Shown here: piece after piece, positions 34,341 to 43,656 of the stretch | Numbering within the stretch: the first letter of the stretch is position 1 | Layout of the letters: each line of letters starts with the position of its first letter | NCBI GenBank assembly: GCA_036172665.1 | Contig: CM069873.1 | Span: 39,583,501 to 39,647,500 of the forward strand | Direction of reading: 5' to 3' | Source: Prosopocoilus inquinatus | Lineage: Eukaryota; Arthropoda; Insecta; Coleoptera; Lucanidae | DNA length: 64,000 nucleotides | The notes under the pieces: generated by a model | What the model saw: the letters and a program-made list of their open reading frames with translations, nothing else | What the model was told of the DNA's origin: nothing | The model's database searches: none | Translations under genes and position numbers: made by a program

Positions 34341-36245
34341 TTAATGTAGACTCGACTCTGATGTAGATGCTTTAAGATTAATCTTACAACTTCTCCCGTC
34401 TGGCAAGACAAAGATTCCCTCATCGTACTGTTTTGAACCAACAATTCCTTGCGAATCCCTTCTTGTCACTTTATTTGCACAACATGTTCTTACTTTTAAA
34501 TAACACCAAATTATAATAACTATACCAATTACAGTTAATACCGTGCCCGTGGTAATGAATCCTATGTGTGTGTTTTTTCTGAAATTAAAATCTAAATCTA
34601 GATCGTCAATATCTTTTAACACCTCATCTAAATTTCTACTGTTTTCTTTTAGCCTACTTCCTTTAACTAAGTCTTCCAACTTATAAAAATTTATTTTGTC
34701 AAGGTCAGCAATCAATGGATTTATTAAATTTCTTTCTGTTGTGTTGAAATGAAAGAATTTCCAGCGTGATGAATATTGAATACTTTTTGTAAACTTTACT
34801 GAATGAACTGGATTTAAAATTATGTTTTTGGAAAACCCTTTGCACTCTTCAGATAGTGTAATTCTTCCTGTACCCCATAATTCTATATACTCAATTTTTT
34901 GGTTATTTTTGCAATTAACAGTCATTGTTTCTCTGTTTGGTGCTACGAAAATCCACGAGTTATAAACGCCTGACTCAATAAATTTTGTTCTATTCAAATA
35001 AATGATATGTCTTTCACATACATTGGGCAATTCTTTTACTGGCCGAAATAACTGAACTTCACATGATTGTTGTGAGTCAGATAAAATTGGTTTTTCATAA
35101 TTTAAAATGTAGTTTCTGTTTTCTGAAATAAAACAATTCTGAAATTCACTTTCATCTAAATGAAAATATTTATTGTGCAGTTCATTAATTGCTAAATATC
35201 GAAATTCATTGTTAATAAATATAAAGTTGTTGTCATGTAGTCTAATTGGAACTGATACAGTTTTAAATAAAAGGTAAGGATTTACATGAACTAATGGAAT
35301 TTTTAAAGCACAATTCAATTTTGATTGTAGAATAAAAACGTTTACCTTTAAAATTCGCCACAAAAGTGTATTATCCTCATGATCTAAAATATTAAATGGT
35401 AATTTTAGCCCTGGTGGAATATGGTTAATAATTGTATTTAGTTGTTCCATGATAGTCGTGGGTGTAATTAATAAGGGGTGCAAAATTCCTTGCTTCGCAG
35501 CAACTAATACATTTACAAGATTCGTTGTTTCTAACTGCTATTGATCAATTAAAAGAGTTAGCAAAGCTACATGATCCTTCAGTCGTCTATCTATTTTATA
35601 AATAAAATCGATGTCGGTTAAAGTACTGTTTACCAAAAATTTTAATTTTTGAAAATTTTCGAGAATAATTTTTTCATTGTGCTGAAAATGACCAATAGTA
35701 TTATTTAAAGAATCCAAAGTTGATTTAACGACAGAAGTTTGTTTGGCTAAAATTTTACTCATTTGTTTTTCGTTTTTTGTCAATGCTCCTATTGCTTTCT
35801 CGAAATGTTCTTCATCTTCTGTAGTTAAGGTTCCAAACAAAACTTTTGAAGCTTTACCTACAATATCAAAATACCCTCTTTTTACTCGAACGTGGCCAAT
35901 GAAACTTGGTATTACATTTCTTTCCCAAGTGACCCGATTCATAGTTTGATTTATTAAATTAATGTAATTGCCACATAGTTCATTTTTCTCAAGCAAAGGC
36001 TCATTACAGATTTCTGTTGTTTCCCTAAACATATTTCTCAGTTGAACAAATTTATCATCGTATGACTCTAAATCTGTGTAAGTAATAATATTCCAAAAAG
36101 TATTAGTCAGATATAAATTACCTACATCTTCAAATAAAATTCCTGATGTTTTTTCTAACGATTCGACTTTATATGGAATTTTTACGTCTTCTTCTCCATA
36201 TCCAAATGTGAAAAATATCAAGTATAAGAAATAATATAACTCCAT
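34341..36245 (-). pseudogene. env: El2 env, baculovirus-F-like envelope glycoprotein with a premature stop
   Basis: Envelope fusion protein of the errantivirus type. The first frame (36245-35538) begins with a hydrophobic signal peptide (YYFLYLIFFTFG), and at residues 120-123 has a furin-type site RVKR followed by GYFDIVGKASKVLFGTL, the usual start of the fusion subunit in baculovirus F and Gypsy Env. A TAG at 35538-35540 ends it after residue 235. The same frame then stays open to 34341, through Cys-rich ectodomain sequence, a transmembrane segment (GFITTGTVLTVIGIVIIIW, about 34555) and a cytoplasmic tail of about 60 residues. Apart from that one stop the frame is open for 634 codons. Errantiviral env is normally expressed from a spliced mRNA. 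Confidence 0.88.
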
Positions 36246-36401
36246 TTCAATTTTCTTGCTTATGACCCTGTAACAATTCTTTATTTATATATACAGTCTA
36301 CACTTTAATTGGAGGAAAAAAAATCCAACGTATGATAAAAATACTTAATTATATCCCCTTAAAATTAAACTTATTATTTATTTGTTTATTTAAGTAAAAA
36401 C

Positions 36402-39400
36402 TTATGGCGTCCATTTTTCGTAATAAGGAGCTAAACGCGAAATGTGAACTGTCTCTCGTTTGGCCTTTTTGCCTTTTCCCGATTCTATAACGTAATTTAA
36501 GTTATTTCGTTTTTCAACTATCGTATATGGGCCAAAATATTTTGGTTGTAACTTATCGCTCTTTCCTACTTGTCTGATGAACATTTTTAATTTTACCTTA
36601 TCTCCTACTTCAAAACTCGCATTACGATGTTTTTCGTCATATCGTGTTTTATCAATTTTTTGTTGTTTAATAATATTATTACGAGCTTCTTCTCTTAACT
36701 TTATAATTGCTTTTTGATTACGCAATGCAAAATCAGTTGTCATTAATTGATTTATTTGAGCATCAGACGGTAAAACAGGTTCTCTGCCATAAACTAAAGA
36801 GAAAGGGCTACATTTGATAGTTTCCTGACGAGTGGTATTATACGCAAATACGCAATGAGGAAGGAAGACATCCCAATCCTTTTGAGACGTGGAACAATAT
36901 TTACTCAACATGTCTGCCAACGTTTTGTTTAGCCGTTCGGTGAGTCCGTTGGTAGAGGGTTTGTAAGCTGTAGTAAAACTACTCCCTGTGCCTAGCAACC
37001 TTAATAACTCTGTGACGAGACGTGACATGAAGACAGCTCCCCTGTCGCTGAGTAACTTTTTTGGTGAACCATGTCGACAAATGATCTGCTGCATGATAAA
37101 TTTTGCAACAGCTTCTGCTTTACCATTAGGAAGGGCTTTGGCCTCCGCCCACCTAGTCGCATAATCTGTCGCCACAACGATAAATGTACAACCAGAATTG
37201 CTTTTTCGAAAAGGGGCTAGAAGATCTATACCAACCATTTCGAAAGGATTTCCTACTTCAATCGGATTTAATAATCCTGCAGGTTTTTGATTTAACCCTT
37301 TACGCATTTGGCAATCAGGACATCCCTTAATATATTTTTCTACATCGCGCTTCATACCTTCCCAAAAGTATTTTTTTCTAATTTTGTCTAATGTTCGAGA
37401 AATTCCTAAATGTCCGCTAATAGGTTCATCGTGATTATTATATAAAATTTCTGCGCGTATATCTGCTGGTATTACTAATAATTTCGTTTCTGTGTTTGGT
37501 TGAATTTTATATAAAATGCCGTTTATAATTTCAAAATTTTTAGCTGCCCTTTGTAAAGCCGGTCCACCGAATTGTTCATCGTTAATAGCTGCAATAATCT
37601 CTTGTATTCGTGCATCCTTAGATTGTAAGTTGATTAATTCCTTTGTTGAAATTAAAAAAGATGGAACCTCTAAAGCTTTAGATTGATCGAATGTAGTTGC
37701 CTCCGTACAGGGATATCTAGAAAGAGCATCTGCATCCTTATTTGCGGATCCTTTTTTATGAAAAATTTTATACGAATATTCCATTAATTTGAGTGCCCAT
37801 CGAACTAACCTGCTACCGGGAGTTTTTAATGATTGAAGCCAGCAAAGAGAATGGTGATCAGTTACTATTATGAAATTTTTTAAGCCCCAAAGATACGATC
37901 TGAAGTACTCAACTGCCCAAACTGCAGCCAAACATTCTAATTCACTTATTGTATAATTTTTCTCATACGGAGTTAGAGTGCGAGAAATATAAGACAAAGG
38001 ATGAAGTTTACCAGATATATGATCTCTTTGAAGTAGAACAGCTCCAATACCCACACCACTAGCATCTACGTGTAATTCTGTATCCGCCAATGGATTGAAA
38101 TGATGTAAAAGAGGTGGACTTGCAAGCTTAGATTTCAGTATATTAAATGCAGTTTCTTGAGATCTTTCCCAGATGAAATTCGACTTGGATCCGATAATAT
38201 TATAAAGAGGTTTAGCTATAATTGAGAAACCAGGAATGAATCTTCTGTAGTAATTGCATAAACCTAAGAAACTCTGCACATCTTTAACCTTTTTTGGAGT
38301 TGGAAAAGAAATTACCGCCTCAACTTTTCGATTGTCTGGTTGAATACCATTACCAGAGATGTTAAATCCTAGAATATGTATGTTTTTATAAGCGTACTTA
38401 CATTTAACAGGTTTTAGAGTTAGACCTGCATTTCTGATGCATTGGAAAACGTTATTTAATCGATCTAAATGTTCATCAAAAGTTTTACTTACTACTATTA
38501 TATCATCTAAATAAATAGCGACCTCTTTCCATTTTAGATCTTTAAAAACTGTATCCGTTAATCTCTGGAAAGTTCCCGGAGCATTACAGAGACCGAAACT
38601 AAGTCTATTAAATTCAAATAATCCGTCATTCGTTATGAACGCTGATTTATGCTTATCCTCTTCTTTAATCGCACACTGCCAATAACCGCTATTTAAATCT
38701 AAAGTTGTAAAATAACTATTTCCGCCGAGAAAATTTAAAATGTCATCGATTAGGGGCAGCGGATAAGCGAATTTGGTTGTAATTGCATTTAGTTTTCTGT
38801 AGTCGACACAGAAACGGTAGGTGTTGTCAGGTTTTTTAACTAAGACCACTGGGCTTGCAAACTGACTATCTGAAGGACGAATTATACCTAACTCCAACAT
38901 TTCTTGAATTTGATTTGAAATGATATTTCTTTCTTTAAGGCTCACTCTATAAGGACGCGATTTTACCGGTGCATTATTTCCAATGTCAATTGTGTGTTCG
39001 GTTAAATGTGTCAGTCCTAACATTGATGAATCCCATGCCATAATGTCGTTATTATTTCGAAGTAATTTACTTAACCTTTGTTTTTCTTTATCGCCCAATT
39101 CAGCACTAATATTAAAGTGTTGTTCACTTTGTACATTACAAACAAAGTTTTTGTTAAAATCAAAATTTTCTTCATTGTAGGCTATGTCATTAACAAAGTC
39201 ATCAGTTTTGTATAAATAACCCAATACTGTTCCTTTACGTAATGTGGAAGGAAAGTTTCCATAATTAAAAATATTTATTTGATGGTCACCCAGAAATTCA
39301 AAAGGATTGCTTAATTCTAATTTATTTTTATTCAGAAACTCCATTCTAGGAAAGAAAGTGTAAAATGTTACTTTCTCATTGTTATTTAAATTATCTATTG

Positions 39401-39761
39401 TAACGTGACATTTTTTATTACATTTTCGTGCAATAACTACGTCTTCACATAGTTTAATTTTAATTATTTTATTGTTCGAAATTTCATTTACAATTTCTTG
39501 ATCAGGTAATGTATTCCATAGATCAACGCTACTATTTCGTATGGTATTGGATGCTTCTGTTTCCGTTTCCTTGTTTAAATGATATATTTTGATATTAATA
39601 TTGGAATTTTTGAAGACATACAAGATCATATTTTTTATTATATCCCATTTACATCCATCTAACCCACAGGCAATTTTGTTTTTTAAGTTGCGTAACATTG
39701 TTAAATTTTTCTTTAAAAACCCTTGCGATTCCCGAGGACATTTAAAAATCTCGCGCCACAC
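36402..39761 (-). CDS. pol: El2 RT, RNase H and integrase, with the end of a macro domain at its N-terminus
   Basis: Open for 1119 codons. The first 22 or so codons overlap the preceding gene and are probably not native. Residues 28-62 read KNKIACGLDGCKWDIIKNMI..., the C-terminal part of a TARG1-like macro domain with the GLD motif. RT follows (FCVDYRKLNAI; YLDDIIVV at about residue 416), then RNase H (HVDASGVGIGAVL, about 565), integrase HHCC (HDEPISGHLG; CPDCQMRK), DDE (D in GIDLLAPF, D in LLSDRGAVF, E in NGLTERLNK) and the C-terminal module (FGPYTIVEKR). It ends APYYEKWTP. The frame is +1 relative to the protease frame. RT to integrase look intact; translation linked to protease does not. 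Confidence 0.85.
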   Translation of the reverse strand: MWREIFKCPRESQGFLKKNLTMLRNLKNKIACGLDGCKWDIIKNMILYVFKNSNINIKIYHLNKETETEASNTIRNSSVDLWNTLPDQEIVNEISNNKIIKIKLCEDVVIARKCNKKCHVTIDNLNNNEKVTFYTFFPRMEFLNKNKLELSNPFEFLGDHQINIFNYGNFPSTLRKGTVLGYLYKTDDFVNDIAYNEENFDFNKNFVCNVQSEQHFNISAELGDKEKQRLSKLLRNNNDIMAWDSSMLGLTHLTEHTIDIGNNAPVKSRPYRVSLKERNIISNQIQEMLELGIIRPSDSQFASPVVLVKKPDNTYRFCVDYRKLNAITTKFAYPLPLIDDILNFLGGNSYFTTLDLNSGYWQCAIKEEDKHKSAFITNDGLFEFNRLSFGLCNAPGTFQRLTDTVFKDLKWKEVAIYLDDIIVVSKTFDEHLDRLNNVFQCIRNAGLTLKPVKCKYAYKNIHILGFNISGNGIQPDNRKVEAVISFPTPKKVKDVQSFLGLCNYYRRFIPGFSIIAKPLYNIIGSKSNFIWERSQETAFNILKSKLASPPLLHHFNPLADTELHVDASGVGIGAVLLQRDHISGKLHPLSYISRTLTPYEKNYTISELECLAAVWAVEYFRSYLWGLKNFIIVTDHHSLCWLQSLKTPGSRLVRWALKLMEYSYKIFHKKGSANKDADALSRYPCTEATTFDQSKALEVPSFLISTKELINLQSKDARIQEIIAAINDEQFGGPALQRAAKNFEIINGILYKIQPNTETKLLVIPADIRAEILYNNHDEPISGHLGISRTLDKIRKKYFWEGMKRDVEKYIKGCPDCQMRKGLNQKPAGLLNPIEVGNPFEMVGIDLLAPFRKSNSGCTFIVVATDYATRWAEAKALPNGKAEAVAKFIMQQIICRHGSPKKLLSDRGAVFMSRLVTELLRLLGTGSSFTTAYKPSTNGLTERLNKTLADMLSKYCSTSQKDWDVFLPHCVFAYNTTRQETIKCSPFSLVYGREPVLPSDAQINQLMTTDFALRNQKAIIKLREEARNNIIKQQKIDKTRYDEKHRNASFEVGDKVKLKMFIRQVGKSDKLQPKYFGPYTIVEKRNNLNYVIESGKGKKAKRETVHISRLAPYYEKWTP

Positions 39762-40470
39762 AATGAGCTAAACTGTATTGTTTCGATATTTTAAATAAAT
39801 CTCCGCATTCTTCCTTAATATTTGAATACGTTAACGTTGATTGAGAATGCTTAACAAAATCTGAAAAACATTTTTCGTAACTAATGGAAAAATCTTCATT
39901 TTCTTTGAAAATATGTGGGGTATCCTGACCTATGCTAATACTAGAACGCTGCTGACCGTCGTTCGCTATCGTGTTACTTCCAAAGTCAACGTCCGTGTCG
40001 TTCTTAAACATTTTTATGCGGTCTTTTTTAAAAGTTACAGTGTTATTAATGAAATTTATGTTGGCCTGATTGTCCTTCAAAAAGGGATACCCTAAAATAA
40101 TATGTGGTGCTAATTTATCAACAACTAAAGCTTTTATAGGATAGCTTTCTTCGTTTATGTTAATTACGATTTCAGTTATACCTATAGGATAAACGTGATA
40201 ATTATTTATTGTATTTAGGATTAATTCCTCTTTTAAAGGAGAAATTTTATTGGCAAAACAAGGTCTTACTAAATTGTATGATGAACCAGTATCTAATATC
40301 GCTGTTATATATTTATTGTTTACTTTTCCTTTAATTTTAAGTATATTCGTATCTTTTAAAAATACAGGCGCTACGGTGGCTGGCGTTGTATTATAAAATG
40401 TCCAATTTTTACTGAGACCTTTATTAACATTTTTATTATTATTACTTAGGCCCTCGCCGTTTGATTCCAA
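39742..40470 (-). pseudogene. El2 protease and start of a macro domain
   Basis: The frame is -1 relative to gag and extends slightly upstream of the first usable start, as expected for a frameshift product. The aspartic protease active site is LDTGSSYNLV (D at residue 60), with IILGYPFL as the flap-distal motif. After a linker it enters ECGDLFKISKQYSLAHCVAR, the N-terminal strand-loop of a TARG1-like macro domain, and hits a stop at 39742-39744. Past the stop the same frame continues with MSSGIARVFKEKF, the ligand-binding loop region. About 60 codons of the domain's middle (with the catalytic Lys) are then missing before homology resumes in another frame in the next gene. The domain is therefore broken by one stop and one frame-changing deletion. 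Confidence 0.82.
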
Positions 40471-40481
40471 CAGGACAGAAT

Positions 40482-42260
40482 TTAGGGCCTCGTGAAATTC
40501 TGTCCGTTCCGGTTTCCCTGCGCTTTATTATATTGTTGATTTTTGTTAAAATATTCAGAATTTTTATTACATATCAATTCATTGTAACGTGACGGATAAT
40601 TAGCTCTTTGAAAATTGTTTTGGGTTCGATAGCAAATATTAGCAGTATGGCCACTTCGATGACATAATTGACAAATAGGTCTGCCGTTCAATGTTCTACT
40701 GCGATTTTGTAACGTGAAAGAATTATTTGGAATTCTATTTATGTTATTAGTAACTGGATCTGGTTTTTGGTTAACTCCCCCATGGTGACTCTGATAATTT
40801 TGCCTATATTGATATAAGTTGTTATAGTTCCGTTTCGTGAAATTCTGATTGTAGTTAGGATAAAATTTCTGATTTTGATTAAACTTGACCTTAGTAAGCT
40901 CTAATTTCATTTGCTTCAATTGCTCTGCAATGTCTGTTACAGTATTCTGTAAAACTTGTGAATTTTGTAGAAATTGTGAATTTTGTACCGAATGTGAGTT
41001 CTGTGACATAGAACCATTCAGTTTACTTATGGTTTTCGGCAGTATCTCTGTTTTGAAAGAGTGACCTTCTCGTTCTGTTTCAGCTACATATTCAATGAAA
41101 TTTTCAATTTCCCCGAGCGATGAAGGACGCGTTAAATTTATCATATATCTGTGATATGGTAATAACCCTGCAATAACTCGTTTAATAATGTCCGTTTCGG
41201 CCATATTTGGGTTAACCTCGTAACATAAGTCTAAAATATCGTAGTAATATGTTATTAATTGCTCATCTGTTTGTTGTCTGCGAGAAATTAATCTAGCTTC
41301 AATATCTGTATCGTAACTCGGACCGATAAATTTGTTTTTAAATTCTTTTGTTGTCAATGTCCAGTCGGCATTTGGATGTCTTTTAACAAATTCCCGGAAC
41401 CACACTGCAGCCGAATTTCGTAAAGAATTACCAAAATAACATAATTGAAGTGTATCATCCCACGCGTTCGACTGTGCAGCTAATTTATAGTTTTTTAAGA
41501 AAAAAATTGCGTCATCGGAGGACGGATCAAAAATAGGTGGTGGGAAATATTTCGGTTTTGTAGGAGTTCGATTTTGAAGTAACATTGATAATGTGTTATT
41601 GACTGTAGCAGGATTACTGTTTGAGAAATTATGAGATTCTTGTGATTCTAAAATAAAAGTGTCCGCTATGTGAGCATCCCTAACTGGTTTAGAACTTTTT
41701 CTAGAATTAACTTGAGGAAATCTCACAGATTCATTAATTGTTTCTGTTGGCAACTGGAATCTTGTTGATTTTGGAATGGCACCGGTTTTTTTGATATTAG
41801 AATTTGGGGTAATTTCTGAGCCAACCACCTCGTCATAAGAGTTATCATTTGTCATACGAACTGACTCGAACATTTTTGATGAATTATTATCTCGGTCAAA
41901 AGCAATTTCGGGGGGTAGTACACTGTTAATAGAGAAACTTGAGGGCGGCGGCGGCGGGGGTATTTCTGAATTATCGGAAAGGCATTTAAATTTATTTATT
42001 TCTGGAGGAGTACTTTCCGGAAGAACTGTAATAGTGGTCGGTTCATTAATTGTAGTAACTATCGATGAAATTGGAGGAACCACGGGTTCTAAATATTCAC
42101 TTGCGGCAGGAACGGGTGTTTGACTAGGAGAACGCGGAATTAGCGAGCTCCTCGCGCTAGGGAAAAATACATCCTTTTCCAAATTTATCTCTATATCGTA
42201 TTTATTTTTGTCGTCTTCTTTGCTTTGTGAACGAGTCTTAGGTTTTTGTCGTTTATCCAT
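40482..42260 (-). CDS. gag: El2 Gag
   Basis: Intact at 592 codons. Residues 1-220 are low-complexity, Ser/Pro-rich and include a poly-Pro run. The Retrotrans_gag capsid domain follows (PKYFPPPIFDPSSDDAIFF, AAVWFREFVKRHPNADW, LISRRQQTDEQLITYYYDI, at about residues 235-400). A Gln/Asn-rich linker leads to one CCHC zinc knuckle, CQLCHRSGHTANIC, at about residues 530-543. It should form the particle shell and bind RNA. Pol is entered by a -1 shift just before the stop at 40482. Two AATTTTGT-type repeats in the linker (about 40955-41000) give a short NSQFLQNSQ repeat. Confidence 0.9.
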   Translation of the reverse strand: MDKRQKPKTRSQSKEDDKNKYDIEINLEKDVFFPSARSSLIPRSPSQTPVPAASEYLEPVVPPISSIVTTINEPTTITVLPESTPPEINKFKCLSDNSEIPPPPPPSSFSINSVLPPEIAFDRDNNSSKMFESVRMTNDNSYDEVVGSEITPNSNIKKTGAIPKSTRFQLPTETINESVRFPQVNSRKSSKPVRDAHIADTFILESQESHNFSNSNPATVNNTLSMLLQNRTPTKPKYFPPPIFDPSSDDAIFFLKNYKLAAQSNAWDDTLQLCYFGNSLRNSAAVWFREFVKRHPNADWTLTTKEFKNKFIGPSYDTDIEARLISRRQQTDEQLITYYYDILDLCYEVNPNMAETDIIKRVIAGLLPYHRYMINLTRPSSLGEIENFIEYVAETEREGHSFKTEILPKTISKLNGSMSQNSHSVQNSQFLQNSQVLQNTVTDIAEQLKQMKLELTKVKFNQNQKFYPNYNQNFTKRNYNNLYQYRQNYQSHHGGVNQKPDPVTNNINRIPNNSFTLQNRSRTLNGRPICQLCHRSGHTANICYRTQNNFQRANYPSRYNELICNKNSEYFNKNQQYNKAQGNRNGQNFTRP

Positions 42261-42820
42261 ATGTCTTCAAGTCAATGTCCGTTATTTTATGAAGAAGGAA
42301 AAAAAAGGAATTAAACACGTGTCATTTATAACGCAATTACGGAATCTTATTACGTAAAGTAAAAATACAAATAATATAACTTCACGCATTTCCTGTTACG
42401 TTCGCGGTTTCAGAATTCGACACCATCCGCTTGCCTCCGTCATCAGAAAAAAAATATTTCATTAACGTAAATAATTAAAATATTACAATAAATTATTTTA
42501 TTTTCATTCCCGCACATATTATTATTATTATTATTAAATTTTGTTTAAAACAAGTCATGATTATAAATAATCGAAAACATATATATATAAATCGGAGAAA
42601 TACTATTAACATTGTATTAAAATTACTTGAAAATAGTTACCGTTATTTGAAACAAAATAAGTAACAGAATAATATCATCCTAAATTTTTCTATGTAAGTA
42701 CACGAAAAAGTGGTGCTTAAACGAATCCAAAAAAACTTTTCAAACAAATTCGTTAAATTACATTTTTGCATTACAAAAAAAAATAAAATAAAATAGATCG
42801 CTTAAGGCGCCTCCACCACT
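42261..42820 (-). other. El2 5' leader and PBS
   Basis: The leader lies between the 5' LTR and gag. The PBS is read on the minus strand two bases inside the LTR as TGGTGGAGGCGCCTTAAG (about 42801-42818). The rest is AT-rich and non-coding. Confidence 0.65.
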
Positions 42821-43198
42821 TGTCACGACCCTGGTAAGATCAAGGGTCGCAAAGGGGGGTTGCTCAGAGGGAGCAGTCGCTAGCTAGTAGCGGAGGTACC
42901 TTAATGGAATGCTGGAAAGTTAAAAATAAAAATAACCATACCTTTCAGAAGCGGTTTATTTGCAAAAACTCAAAGAATCCCTTCAGCAAGCAGAGCCCGG
43001 TAACCGCCAGGTGACGTCCACGGCACCGCACACACACACCCGTCTGTCTGTCTATCTGTCTGTCCCCGCGACGCGTTTTCCTAGCGGTTTTATTATGCCT
43101 GCCTGCTGAAGTCAGCAAATCATTTATCCCAGTCTATAACTAATTAATTGAAACAGTTATAACAATAATTGATACCTACCTTAGCATCATTTGTGGCA
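42821..43198 (-). mobile_element. El2 5' LTR
   Basis: Identical by eye to 32414-32791 except one A/G difference (CTGGAAAG against CTAGAAAG). It contains a CA dinucleotide run and TCTGTCTGTCTATC-type repeats. A TATA-like ATAATAAAA is on the minus strand at about 43092-43100. Confidence 0.9.
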
Positions 43199-43521
43199 TT
43201 ATTATTATATGTGAGTGATTAGCTGATTTATAAAATTTAAAGGTGGTCAAAGTACAGTATTCTGAATAGAAATTGTTAAAAAAGAAGTTTAATTTGCAGT
43301 AATTTTGAAGATATTCGCACTTAAAGTCAAAAATAATGTGTACAGATAAAGAAAGAATGTATTGAATTGCATGAATGAATGAATGACAATGTACAAATAA
43401 TGTGTTATTACTTGCAGTTACTTTTGCAGTTAAATATAGTAATTTGAGAAAAATATATGGTCTGTTTTATTAGCTTAAAATCTAGTAAATATCATAATTT
43501 AAGCATGATTTTCCGTTTCTT
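43199..43521. other. Unassigned stretch
   Basis: Nothing recognised between the El2 5' LTR and the palindrome. Confidence 0.4.
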
Positions 43522-43523
43522 TA

Positions 43524-43654
43524 GGTTTTCTTCTCCACACATTCATTTAAGTAATACGTTATATTCTGTAAAGACTTGTAATGTATATTACAGCACATTA
43601 GAGTCTTTGCAGAATATAACGTATTACTTAAATGTATGTATGGAGAAGAAAACC
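43524..43654. mobile_element. Palindromic MITE or hairpin, TA-flanked
   Basis: GGTTTTCTTCTCCACACATT on the left pairs with AATGTATGTATGGAGAAGAAAACC on the right. The arms are about 53 bp with few mismatches around a loop of about 25 bases (43577-43601). TA sits on both sides (43522-43523 and 43655-43656), as for mariner-type MITEs. A transcript would fold into a long hairpin. Confidence 0.75.
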
Positions 43655-43656
43655 TA

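Larger units (their letters stand above)
32414..43198 (-). mobile_element. El2, env-bearing Ty3/Gypsy (errantivirus-like) with macro-domain remnant
   Basis: A 10.8-kb minus-strand element with 378-bp LTRs (32414-32791 and 42821-43198) that differ at one position by eye, so the insertion is recent. Order from the 5' LTR: PBS, gag, protease plus start of a macro domain, end of the macro domain plus RT-RNase H-integrase, env, a decayed accessory region, PPT, LTR. The flanks GTAT and TTAT do not match perfectly as a 4-bp duplication, odd for such young LTRs. Pol and env each contain breaks, so this copy alone is unlikely to be active. Confidence 0.9.

Noticed and set aside
36402..36470. Possibility that the El2 pol frame continues into env
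   Set aside because: Pol stops at 36402 and env starts at 36245 after a non-coding gap; separate expression, by splicing, is the usual errantiviral arrangement.
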